Source of the DNA: Bacteroidota bacterium
GTDB lineage: Bacteria; Bacteroidota; Bacteroidia; 2-12-FULL-35-15
Reading direction: 5' to 3'
Assembly (NCBI GenBank): GCA_947469885.1
Contig: CANIQT010000001.1
Location: 248,001 to 312,000, forward strand
Length of the DNA stretch: 64,000 nt
Shown here: positions 33,665-41,458 of the stretch, in pieces
Numbering within the stretch: the first letter of the stretch is position 1
How the letters are laid out: the number at the start of each line of letters is the position of its first letter
Made by a program: the position numbers and the translations under genes
The notes under the pieces: generated by a model
The model's input: only the letters and a program-made list of their open reading frames with translations
Database searches by the model: none
Told to the model about the DNA's origin: nothing

Positions 33665-34651
33665 TTAATCATTATGCCCCTTGATTTCTTTGTCTGAATT
33701 GTATTTCAATTGCTCTTCTGCTTTATTTGCAAGTTTTAGAGAGTCAGAAATATCCTTATTGTCAAATTTATCAAGGTTAGGTTTGCCTGCATTTACCCAG
33801 GAAGTGTACCACATACTTCCAACTGTAATAATTGCTCCCCTCATTCTTCGCTCCACCATTCCGTTCAACATATTATTATATGCATTGGTATAATCGGCAG
33901 AATACACCTTTACAACAGTTGCTCCGCGGTTTTCAAAACTATATTTTTTATCAGCAGGAAATTTTGAATTCAAATTGGCTTCAAATAACAAAACCGAATC
34001 GAGTGCTGCATTGCTTGCCTTGACAGTACTCCAGGCTTTTTCAATCGGTTTATCAATATATTTTGCTTTACCCACCCAATAATCATAACCTTCTGATTTC
34101 ATTTCAGGAATGCGCGATTCCCAAAAACCATGTATCCCTTTCTGGTTAGTTGCAAGTCCGTTATAATTAGATGTTGTATGTAAAGGAACGTGGGAATCGC
34201 CAATGTAATGACCCAAATCGGCAGAGTAATGCAAAATCAAATCCATGTTTTCTGCTTTAAATGCCTGGGTTAAACGATACATCATTTTATCAATCCACCA
34301 GGGAACAATTCCATTTTCATTCAACGTATCCTCTGTATATTTTTTTACCGCATCATTCCATCTATGAGGTACAGAATCATAAGCATATTTTCCATATCTG
34401 TCCATATCAATATAATGACGGGGAGCTTCATCTTTATTTGCATATCTGCGTTTGTCGGGATCCACAGCGTGTTCGGTTATATAGTCAATATGTTTTTTAT
34501 AAAACCCAATCATTCCTTCAGGCAAAGTAAAAACAGCCATGCGGTTTATTTTTTTATGAGCAAAGAAGCCCCATGAATAAGCAGAATTATTATTCGGAAT
34601 AATAAAAATGATAAGAGAAAAAAGAAGGAATAAGAAAATTATTTTTTTCAT
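33665..34651 (-). CDS. Zinc-dependent phospholipase C / S1-P1 nuclease-like protein
   Basis: 328 residues with a signal peptide (1-~25). The trinuclear-zinc enzyme pattern is visible: WGFFAHKKINRMAVFTLP just after the signal (N-terminal Trp and a His ligand), HYSADLGHYIGDSHVPLHT (HxxxD plus further His) and HGFWESRI. It probably hydrolyses phosphodiester bonds (phospholipid or nucleic acid) outside the cytoplasm; sequence alone does not separate the two. Its start is 2 nt after the comB stop, so they are co-transcribed despite no evident functional link. Confidence 0.82.
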   Translation of the reverse strand: MKKIIFLFLLFSLIIFIIPNNNSAYSWGFFAHKKINRMAVFTLPEGMIGFYKKHIDYITEHAVDPDKRRYANKDEAPRHYIDMDRYGKYAYDSVPHRWNDAVKKYTEDTLNENGIVPWWIDKMMYRLTQAFKAENMDLILHYSADLGHYIGDSHVPLHTTSNYNGLATNQKGIHGFWESRIPEMKSEGYDYWVGKAKYIDKPIEKAWSTVKASNAALDSVLLFEANLNSKFPADKKYSFENRGATVVKVYSADYTNAYNNMLNGMVERRMRGAIITVGSMWYTSWVNAGKPNLDKFDNKDISDSLKLANKAEEQLKYNSDKEIKGHND

Positions 34652-34652
34652 T

Positions 34653-35378
34653 TTATTTGTTTAGCCGAATTAAATATTTCCCATCCAGCACAGGAATAAT
34701 ATCTGTTTTATCAAACGTAAGACAATATTTTATATCGTGTTTTAAGCCCATTTCAGATAATCTCTCGGTGTGAGAAGAATTGCGTAAATATTTATAAGGA
34801 TTTTTTTGTGCCGAAGTATACAAATAACTTGCTGCTAAAGCTCCATCTCCAGAACGGAATAAATTATGTTCTGCCAGAAGTATATCCGATACAGCACCTG
34901 CAAACAAAGTATCTTCCAGGTTAAATTTGTTTTTCCAGCCTGAACAAAGTAACAATACATCTCTGTTCTGAGTTTTTAACCAATTACATAATGAAGTAAT
35001 ATTTGTAAAAGCACCAATTACTACCTGGTAGGCTTGCCGTGCAGCTTCTATTGCCTGGGTGCCGTTGGTAGTGGAGATAACTATTGTTTGTCCTTTTATT
35101 TTTTCGGTTTGATAAGAATAAGGAGAGTTGCCAAAATCAAATCCTTCAATAGCAATACCGTTTCGTTCAGCACCTACAAGGAAACCTTGTTTCTTGTATT
35201 CTGTAGCTTCTTCCAGCGAAGCAACAGGAATCATTTTATCCACTCCAAATTCAAAAGCAGTACACATGGCAGAAGTAGCACGAAGAATATCTATTACCAC
35301 CACAATGCTGTCCGGCCTATGATACATAGGATACAGATAGGGTGAAAAACAAACATCTACGATTAACTTTTTTGGCAT
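34653..35378 (-). CDS. comB: 2-phosphosulfolactate phosphatase (ComB family)
   Basis: 241 residues with the ComB signatures VVVIDILRATSAMCTAF, VGAERNGIAIEGFDFGNSP and VISTTNGTQAIEAA. In methanogens the Mg-dependent enzyme dephosphorylates 2-phosphosulfolactate on the way to coenzyme M. Bacterial members occur widely, where sulfolactate or another sulfonate is the probable product. No other coenzyme M-type gene is visible here. It sits 9 nt after gcvT and 2 nt before the phospholipase-like gene, in a gcvT-comB-PLC unit. Confidence 0.9.
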   Translation of the reverse strand: MPKKLIVDVCFSPYLYPMYHRPDSIVVVIDILRATSAMCTAFEFGVDKMIPVASLEEATEYKKQGFLVGAERNGIAIEGFDFGNSPYSYQTEKIKGQTIVISTTNGTQAIEAARQAYQVVIGAFTNITSLCNWLKTQNRDVLLLCSGWKNKFNLEDTLFAGAVSDILLAEHNLFRSGDGALAASYLYTSAQKNPYKYLRNSSHTERLSEMGLKHDIKYCLTFDKTDIIPVLDGKYLIRLNK

Positions 35379-35387
35379 ATTATTTAT

Positions 35388-36491
35388 TTACGGTTTTAAA
35401 AACGGAATCTTTACCACTTTTGCTTTTATAGCTTTGTCACGAATAATAATAAATATTTCGGAATCAGCTTTTGAAAATGCAGTTGGCACATATCCCATCC
35501 CTATTGCTTTATTCATTGTCGGAGATTGTGTACCCGAAGTAACTTTCCCGATTGTATTTCCTGCAGCATCAGCAATAGGGTAATCATGACGGGGAATACC
35601 TCTGTCAATCATTTCGAAGCCAACTAATTTTTTGGAAACACCTTTTTCTTTTTGTTCTAAAAGAACAGCTTTATTAGTAAAGTCTTTTGTGAATTTGGTT
35701 ATCCAACCAAGTCCAGCTTCAATAGGAGAAGTGGTATCATCAATGTCATTTCCATAAAGACAGAAACCCATTTCTAAACGTAAGGTATCACGGGCTCCTA
35801 AACCAATAGGTTTAATGCCGTATTCAGCACCCGCTTCAAATATTGCATCCCACATTTTGTTTGCAAATTCATTTTCAAAATAAATTTCAAATCCTCCTGC
35901 ACCTGTGTAACCTGTGTTTGAAACCACTACATTATCCACTCCGTTAAATTTTCCTTTCTTAAAAGTATAATAAGGAATTTCGGAAAGATTAATATCCGTT
36001 AATTTCTGTAATGCTAAAATTGCTTTCGGACCTTGAACTGCAAGTAAAGATGTTTTATCAGAAATATTATGCATCTCTACATTCTTAGTATTATACTTCT
36101 GAATCCAGTTCCAGTCTTTTTCAATGTTGGAAGCATTTACAACCAGCATATATGTTTTTTCATCAATGCGATACACCAATAAATCATCTACTATTCCTCC
36201 TTTATCATTTGGCAGGCAGGAATATTGAATCTTTCCGTCAGTCAATACCGATGCATCATTGGAAGTAACACGCTGAATTAAATCCAAAGCGTTTTCTCCT
36301 TTTAAAATAAATTCACCCATGTGACTTACATCAAAAACTCCCATTGCATTCCGCACGGTTGCATGTTCATCATTTAATCCGCTATACGATACAGGCATTA
36401 AATATCCTGCAAAGGGTACCATTTTAGCTCCAAGTGAAATATGTTTTTCTACCAGTGCTACATTCTTTAATTCTGTTGCTGTTGATTCCAT
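35388..36491 (-). CDS. gcvT: Glycine cleavage system T protein (aminomethyltransferase)
   Basis: 367 residues, normal length. The protein transfers the aminomethyl group on the H-protein lipoate to tetrahydrofolate, releasing ammonia. Recognisable parts: [24 protein letters not shown] near the start, [11 protein letters not shown] (~55), [16 protein letters not shown] (~190), the catalytic-region [20 protein letters not shown] (~225) and the C-terminal [21 protein letters not shown]. GcvP and GcvH are not in the window, which is normal for Bacteroidota. First gene of the gcvT-comB-PLC unit. Confidence 0.96.
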   Translation of the reverse strand: MESTATELKNVALVEKHISLGAKMVPFAGYLMPVSYSGLNDEHATVRNAMGVFDVSHMGEFILKGENALDLIQRVTSNDASVLTDGKIQYSCLPNDKGGIVDDLLVYRIDEKTYMLVVNASNIEKDWNWIQKYNTKNVEMHNISDKTSLLAVQGPKAILALQKLTDINLSEIPYYTFKKGKFNGVDNVVVSNTGYTGAGGFEIYFENEFANKMWDAIFEAGAEYGIKPIGLGARDTLRLEMGFCLYGNDIDDTTSPIEAGLGWITKFTKDFTNKAVLLEQKEKGVSKKLVGFEMIDRGIPRHDYPIADAAGNTIGKVTSGTQSPTMNKAIGMGYVPTAFSKADSEIFIIIRDKAIKAKVVKIPFLKP

Positions 36492-36582
36492 TTTTTATTT
36501 TTATTGTTTTATAATTTTTCTGTAAAGATAAATATAGATTTGAGAATTGGATTTTTTTGTTTGATCTAAAATTAAAATACAC

Positions 36583-36909
36583 CTACTTTTTCTTATTTCG
36601 TTTTACAATCTTTTTAGGATTTTGTTTAACGTGAAAAACATCAGTAATAATAATTTCACTTTTTTCAACCTGATAAATAACCTTGTAATTCCCTTCAAGA
36701 AGATATCTACTGTTTTGGCCAATAGCCTTCAATAATTCCTCTTCTTTACCTGATTCAGGAAAAGTTTCCAATTGTTCTACTCTTCCCAATAATTTTTGAA
36801 TATACGTATCTGCAATTTTTTCCGATTTACTTTCTGTTAATAAATAGCTATGAATTTCTTCCAGGCACCATAAAGCAAATGGTGTCCACTTAATTTTATA
36901 GCGTTTCAT
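36583..36909 (-). CDS. RelE/ParE-type toxin
   Basis: 108 residues with the ParE/RelE pattern: KIKWTPFALWCLEEIHSYL, VEQLETFPESGKEEE, SRYLLEGNYKVIYQVE and DVFHVKQNPKKI. ParE-like members poison DNA gyrase; RelE-like members cut mRNA on the ribosome. The C-terminal QNPKKI and the lack of the RelE catalytic set favour the ParE side. It overlaps the upstream antitoxin by 4 nt, so expression is coupled. The tail NRNKKK-type basic end is unremarkable. Confidence 0.88.
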   Translation of the reverse strand: MKRYKIKWTPFALWCLEEIHSYLLTESKSEKIADTYIQKLLGRVEQLETFPESGKEEELLKAIGQNSRYLLEGNYKVIYQVEKSEIIITDVFHVKQNPKKIVKRNKKK

Positions 36910-37148
36910 TTATTTTTGAAAGCAAAACGCTTTTTCACGTCCTTGTGGGAAATCAGTTTGCCACTTTTTATTTCCTTTTGCGATTGGGCATTCCGGGCAT
37001 AAAAGGCTTCTAAACTAAACGGAGTTATTTCCGGCTTTGAGTTGGAAACGGTTTTATTTAAAATATCATAAAAAGCAGACAATAAAGCATTATCATCTAT
37101 TTTTTCAATTGTTTCTAATAATTGTTTTTTTAAAGCGGCAGTTGTCAT
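36906..37148 (-). CDS. Antitoxin of the RelE/ParE pair
   Basis: 80 residues. The N-terminal half is helical (ALKKQLLETIEKIDDNALLSAFYDIL), and the C-terminal half is basic (AFYARNAQSQKEIKSGKLIS, KKRFAFKNK), as expected for a toxin-wrapping tail. Its start and order (antitoxin first, 4-nt ATGA overlap with the toxin) fit a type II module. It is not a classic Phd or RHH sequence by eye. It probably represses its own promoter. Confidence 0.8.
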   Translation of the reverse strand: MTTAALKKQLLETIEKIDDNALLSAFYDILNKTVSNSKPEITPFSLEAFYARNAQSQKEIKSGKLISHKDVKKRFAFKNK

Positions 37149-37218
37149 AATCGTATTGGTATTAATTTACACAAAGTTAGTAAATTTAAGTATTATTATT
37201 TTCGAAAAATGAAAGGAG

Positions 37219-38304
37219 CTATCGATTCAATAAATCATTCAGGTAATTCAGATAATTCATTTTTTGCGATTCAAGTGAATAGTTATCTTCCACAGTTTTC
37301 CTTCCATTCTTTCCCAATGTCTTTCTCGATTCGAAAGAATCTATTAATTGAGAAATTTTGTTTACCCATTCTTCATCAGCGTTTGCAATAAATCCGTTCA
37401 CACCATCATTTATTATTTCCGTATTCACTCCCACCCCTGACATAATAGTAGGTACTTCCAACGACATATAGGATAACCCTTTCAAACCACATTTCCCTTT
37501 CACCCATTGATCATCCGGCAAAGGCATAATGCCAATATCAAAACCGGAAAGAACCGGCACTTCTGTTTCACTGCTCCATGGAATTCCTTTAATTCCCAAA
37601 TCTTTATTTTCGTATTCAGCATCTCCCATTACTTTAAAGTAAACCTTGTCTCCATATTTTTGTTTTATTGTTTTAAGGAAAGGAATGGCTGCCTCAAAAT
37701 GTTTTATGGTAGTGTGACTTCCGCTCCAGCCAATACAAATCTGCTCGTTGTTTGTATATTCTTTTTCACGTTTAAAAATGGAAGTATCAATGGTAGTTGG
37801 AATAATTTTTACATTTGAATTAAATTGTTTAGCATAATCGGCAAGATAGTTATTGCCTGCAAAAATTAGATTGGAAAGAGAAATAATCTTACTTGTTTTT
37901 TTTGCACTTTTCAACCATTGCCAAATTTTATTTGCATCCGAAGTATCAAGCAACCAGATTGAATCATCAAAATCAAAAACAAGTTTCGCTTTCGATTTGC
38001 TGAATTGTTTTTCAAAAAAGAAAGAGCGCGTCATAAATGCTTCGCGTTGTACGAAAATAATATCATAATTATTTGCTTGCTTTACATCCTTCCATCTAGT
38101 TTTGGCACTTTTTAAAGTAATCAGAAATTTCTTAAAGATATTTCCCGGGCTGTAAAAAATCTTCTCATCTCTTTCATTTAAAATAAAAGAAAGCTGGCAT
38201 TCAAAACCTTTTTCTCTTAAGAAATCAAAATATTGTTCGAACCGATAACGCTGACTTGGCGAACGATTTGGACGATGAGCGGCTATGAATAAAATTTTGG
38301 GCAT
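37219..38304 (-). CDS. Glycosyltransferase family 4 protein
   Basis: 361 residues from the ATG at 38304 (MPKILFIAAHRPNRSPSQRY). The frame extends 48 nt upstream, but that stretch holds the -7 promoter box. GT-B fold: N-terminal Rossmann-like half, VFDFDDSIWLLDTSDANKIW, and a C-terminal nucleotide-sugar half with WSGSHTTIKHFEA and LKGLSYMSLEVPTIMSGVGV (the EX7E-like region, weakened). It likely adds a sugar to a surface glycan. It is divergent from the CapD-like dehydratase gene with a shared 67-bp promoter region, so the two probably serve the same polysaccharide pathway. Confidence 0.85.
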   Translation of the reverse strand: MPKILFIAAHRPNRSPSQRYRFEQYFDFLREKGFECQLSFILNERDEKIFYSPGNIFKKFLITLKSAKTRWKDVKQANNYDIIFVQREAFMTRSFFFEKQFSKSKAKLVFDFDDSIWLLDTSDANKIWQWLKSAKKTSKIISLSNLIFAGNNYLADYAKQFNSNVKIIPTTIDTSIFKREKEYTNNEQICIGWSGSHTTIKHFEAAIPFLKTIKQKYGDKVYFKVMGDAEYENKDLGIKGIPWSSETEVPVLSGFDIGIMPLPDDQWVKGKCGLKGLSYMSLEVPTIMSGVGVNTEIINDGVNGFIANADEEWVNKISQLIDSFESRKTLGKNGRKTVEDNYSLESQKMNYLNYLNDLLNR

Positions 38305-38319
38305 CTTTATTATTGCGTG

Positions 38320-38327
38320 CAAAGATA
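38320..38327 (-). promoter_or_regulatory. -7 element of the GT4 gene
   Basis: Minus-strand TATCTTTG (CAAAGATA on +), an exact TAnnTTTG, 15 nt before the ATG at 38304. It places the start after, not within, the upstream part of the ORF. Confidence 0.65.
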
Positions 38328-38358
38328 AAAAGTAAGTACGACTAGCAACCAAATTTTA

Positions 38359-38366
38359 TATCTTTG
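38359..38366 (+). promoter_or_regulatory. -7 element of the CapD-like gene
   Basis: TATCTTTG, exact TAnnTTTG, 5 nt before the ATG at 38372. Together with the minus-strand box at 38320-38327 it forms a divergent promoter pair. Confidence 0.65.
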
Positions 38367-38371
38367 ACCCA

Positions 38372-40249
38372 ATGCGAACTCTCGACAAACTATTTCAACG
38401 TAATACACCAAGATGGATTATCTTTTTCATCGACATGGGTATTTGCTTGTTTTCAGTTGTTCTCGCTTATTTAGTTCGTTTCAATTTTTCCATTCCTCAT
38501 TCTGAAATAGCAGCTTTCCCTACTGTGTTCGGATTGATTTTATTAATCCGGGCTTTCAGTTTTTATTTTTCCAAAACATACCAGGGAATAGTAAAATATA
38601 CAAGCTCTAAAGATGCTCAACGGATTTTTATTGTTATTTCAATCGGTAGTATTGTTTTTTGTGTGATTGATTTTATCTCTTATTATTTCATTAACAAAAA
38701 ATTCCCCATTCCATTTTCAATCATAATAATTGATTACATGGCAACTACTTTCCTGATGATTAGTTTGCGGGTAATGTTCAAAGCACTTTATTTGGAACTT
38801 ACTAATCCTAATAAAGACAAACGAAGTGTTATTATTTTCGGAGCAGGAGAATCAGGAATAATAACCAAACGAACACTGGATAGAGATGCAGGAACAAAAT
38901 ACAAAGTACTTGCATTTATTGATGATGATGCGAAAAAACAAAATAAGAAACTGGAAGGAGTAACCATTTATGGAATGGAAACACTGGATGAATTATTGCA
39001 GCACAATAATGTTTCTAATTTAATTATCTCTGTACAGAACCTTTCCCCAACCCGAAAACAAAGGATAGTAGATATTTGTTTGAATCATAATGTTAAAGTA
39101 TTAAATGTACCACCTGTTACTAATTGGATTAATGGAGAACTGAGTTTCAAGCAAATTAAAAAAGTGCAGATTGAAGAATTGCTGGAGCGTGAACCTATTC
39201 AACTGGACAAAGATGATATTCAAAAACAATTATCAAACAAAATAATATTAGTAACAGGTGCTGCCGGAAGTATTGGAAGTGAAATTGTAAGACAATTAAT
39301 TCGTTTCAATCCTAAAAAAATTGTGTTGTTAGACCAGGCTGAATCTCCTTTGTATGATATGGAAATGGAATTGTTCGATAAATACGAAGGACTTTCTTAT
39401 GAAGTGGTAATGGGGGATATAAGAAATAAAGAACGCATGGAAAATGTTTTTCAAACATTTAAACCGGAGATTGTTTTTCATTCTGCCGCTTATAAACATG
39501 TGCCAATGATGGAAAACAATCCTTCAGAATCTGTATTGACAAATGTACTTGGAACAAAAACCATTGCTGATTTATCTGTTGAATACAAAGTAGAAAAGTT
39601 TGTAATGGTTTCAACTGATAAAGCAGTAAACCCAACTAATGTAATGGGAGCAAGTAAACGCATTGCAGAAATATATACTCAATCATTAAATAAAAAATCA
39701 ACTACAAAATTTATTACCACTCGCTTTGGAAATGTACTTGGTTCCAGTGGTTCCGTCATTCCCCGCTTTCGTCAGCAGATAGAAACAGGAGGACCAATCA
39801 CTATAACACATCCTGATATTACCCGTTATTTTATGACTATTCCCGAAGCTTGCCAGTTGGTATTGGAAGCTGGTGCAATGGGTAAAGGCGGAGAAATATT
39901 TATTTTTGATATGGGAGATTCTGTGAAGATTTACGACCTTGCTGTGAAGATGATTAAGCTTTCCGGTTTAGTCCTCGATAAAGACATTCGTATTATTTAT
40001 ACAGGTTTACGTCCCGGGGAAAAACTATTTGAAGAGCTATTGGCTGACCATGAAAATACATTGCCAACACATCACAAACAAATATTAATTGCCAAAGTAA
40101 AAGAGTATGATTTCGCAACTGTTTCCAATTCTATTTCCGAATTAATACTTCTTTTTGAAAAGCAGAATAATAAATCAATTGTTAAAAAAATGAAGGAACT
40201 AGTACCCGAATTTAAAAGCAATAATTCCGTGTATGCGGAGTTGGATTAA
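38372..40249 (+). CDS. CapD/WbpM-like nucleotide-sugar 4,6-dehydratase
   Basis: 625 residues. Four membrane helices (residues ~15-135) are followed by a CoA-binding-type Rossmann domain (IIFGAGESGIITKRTLDRD, ~150) and a large SDR domain. The latter has NAD motif VTGAAGSIGSEIVRQL (~292) and VSTDKAVNPTNVMGASKR (~412), in which Met replaces the usual Tyr of the YxxxK motif, as in the PglF/WbpM/CapD group. Members convert UDP-GlcNAc to a 4-keto-6-deoxy sugar for capsule, O-antigen or protein glycosylation. Divergently transcribed from the GT4 gene. Confidence 0.92.
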   Translation: MRTLDKLFQRNTPRWIIFFIDMGICLFSVVLAYLVRFNFSIPHSEIAAFPTVFGLILLIRAFSFYFSKTYQGIVKYTSSKDAQRIFIVISIGSIVFCVIDFISYYFINKKFPIPFSIIIIDYMATTFLMISLRVMFKALYLELTNPNKDKRSVIIFGAGESGIITKRTLDRDAGTKYKVLAFIDDDAKKQNKKLEGVTIYGMETLDELLQHNNVSNLIISVQNLSPTRKQRIVDICLNHNVKVLNVPPVTNWINGELSFKQIKKVQIEELLEREPIQLDKDDIQKQLSNKIILVTGAAGSIGSEIVRQLIRFNPKKIVLLDQAESPLYDMEMELFDKYEGLSYEVVMGDIRNKERMENVFQTFKPEIVFHSAAYKHVPMMENNPSESVLTNVLGTKTIADLSVEYKVEKFVMVSTDKAVNPTNVMGASKRIAEIYTQSLNKKSTTKFITTRFGNVLGSSGSVIPRFRQQIETGGPITITHPDITRYFMTIPEACQLVLEAGAMGKGGEIFIFDMGDSVKIYDLAVKMIKLSGLVLDKDIRIIYTGLRPGEKLFEELLADHENTLPTHHKQILIAKVKEYDFATVSNSISELILLFEKQNNKSIVKKMKELVPEFKSNNSVYAELD

Positions 40250-40259
40250 GATGAAAAGA

Positions 40260-40500
40260 TTTATAACCCTTAGCTAAATCAGGTTCTACCCAGATAAAAA
40301 TCGGGGTGGAATAGGAAAAATTTAAACACATAGGTACATAGAAAAAAGAACGAGATAGTTCTTCTTCGAAGAAAAACACATAGCTTGCCTATGTGAATCC
40401 CGCACGTGCGGGACTATGAATACTTTTTTGGAAAATTATTTACTATGTTCCTATGTGTTTAAAAATTTTACCCATAAAAAAACTTGTAGAACCCTAAATC
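40260..40500. repeat. Nested palindromic element (~240 bp)
   Basis: The intergenic region before 40511 folds on itself. Outer GGTTCTACC (40282) pairs with GTAGAACC (40485). The next pair, AAACACATAGGTACATAG (40324-40341), pairs with CTATGTTCCTATGTGTTT (40443-40460) with one mismatch. Inner palindromes are AGAACGAGATAGTTCT (40347-40362), CACATAGCTTGCCTATGTG (40377-40395) and TCCCGCACGTGCGGGA (40398-40413). No ORF is inside. It resembles a non-autonomous repetitive element. Confidence 0.7.
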
Positions 40501-40510
40501 AAAAATAATC

Positions 40511-41140
40511 ATGAGTGAATTCCCTAAATACATTGTGGTGCTTAAACTGCCAAGGGCAGTACCTAAAATAATTGTAACTGCAAATGTTATTAAGAAAGCA
40601 ATTAGCAGCAGCATTTATTACCCCACACCCAACCCATCCGTTAGTACTTTTAATACTCACATTAAAAACGCCACCGATGCACAGGCAGGTACCAAAACCA
40701 AACCTCCCACCGTAACCCCTGAAAACCGGGACAAAGCCGTGAATACTATGTTAGAGGATATTAAAAATTACCGGGTTGATTGCCAGAAGCTGGTAAATGC
40801 TGCCCCTGACCATGCTACCGCATTGAAAATTGCTCAAAGTTTTGGTATGCACCTGAAAGGCAGCACATCGCGTGGCTCACGCAAGGATGAAATTCAGGAT
40901 GGTACCGAACCTGGCACTGCTATTTATAAAATGAAAGGTGAAGGTGCTCACATGCTTCAAATTAGTTACGATGCCGGTGCCACTCATGAGGTTTTAGACC
41001 CTACAGGAAATGGAATAACCACGATTAGGGGTTTGACGCCAAACAAAAACTTCTGGTTAAGAAACAGGCAAATTCTTACCAGAGGACAATATTCAGAATG
41101 GACCGACTGGAAAAAGTTCTCTATCAGGGATAACTCATAG
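40511..41140 (+). CDS. Unknown protein: helical N-terminus plus fibronectin type III-like domain (array C neighbour)
   Basis: 209 residues without signal peptide or membrane helix. The N-terminal half begins FPKYIVVLKLPRAVPKIIVT and includes PTPNPSVSTFNTHIKNATDAQ and a helical TPENRDKAVNTMLEDIKNYR. The C-terminal ~95 residues resemble an fnIII domain (AHMLQISYDAGATHEVLDP; IRGLTPNKNFWLRNR; GQYSEWTDWKKFSI). From memory, proteins of this build are common Bacteroidota hypotheticals. It stands alone between the nested palindromic element (upstream) and array C (starts 20-40 nt downstream). Function unknown. Confidence 0.75.
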   Translation: MSEFPKYIVVLKLPRAVPKIIVTANVIKKAISSSIYYPTPNPSVSTFNTHIKNATDAQAGTKTKPPTVTPENRDKAVNTMLEDIKNYRVDCQKLVNAAPDHATALKIAQSFGMHLKGSTSRGSRKDEIQDGTEPGTAIYKMKGEGAHMLQISYDAGATHEVLDPTGNGITTIRGLTPNKNFWLRNRQILTRGQYSEWTDWKKFSIRDNS

Positions 41141-41159
41141 CCTTTCCTCCATATAGTTA

Positions 41160-41348
41160 AGTATTTTATTTCACATTTAGTGTTTGCAAGAGTATTTTCC
41201 CTGAATAAGCTCTTACATTTCCTGTTTGCAAGAGCATTTTCCCCGAATAAGCTCTTACATTTCTTTTTTGCAAGAACTCTTTCCCCGGATAAGCTCTTAC
41301 ATTCGCCAAATGAGGTCTCCGATTCCCGAAATGAGATCTCCGATTCCA
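41160..41348. repeat. Array C: 21-nt periodic repeat with 42-nt units
   Basis: TGTTTGCAAGAGTATTTTCC begins at 41181, and its copies follow at 41223 and 41265 (42 nt apart). The alternating unit with AATAAGCTCTTACATT begins at 41202, 41244 and 41286. Two further 21-nt copies follow at 41307 and 41328 (AAATGAGGTCTCCGATTCC, AAATGAGATCTCCGATTCC). AAGAG in one unit and CTCTT in the next make each 42-mer a partial dyad. Confidence 0.9.
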
Positions 41349-41428
41349 AGGGCGATAAATCCAATCAAACAGGACTGTGGTTTTTATTTTTATTAATGAA
41401 AGATAAGGTTGGAAAGTAAAATTAATTT

Positions 41429-41436
41429 TAGATTTG
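41429..41436 (+). promoter_or_regulatory. -7 element of the BspA-like gene
   Basis: TAGATTTG, exact TAnnTTTG, 22 nt before the ATG at 41459. Confidence 0.6.
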
Positions 41437-41458
41437 TGGGAGAAATAAAATAAACAAC

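Larger units (their letters stand above)
41141..41458. other. Intergenic region holding array C and a promoter
   Basis: 318 bp. Array C fills 41160-41348. The rest contains a run of T/A and the -7 element TAGATTTG at 41429-41436. ORFs of 79-126 codons on either strand are a by-product of the 21-nt period. Confidence 0.75.
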
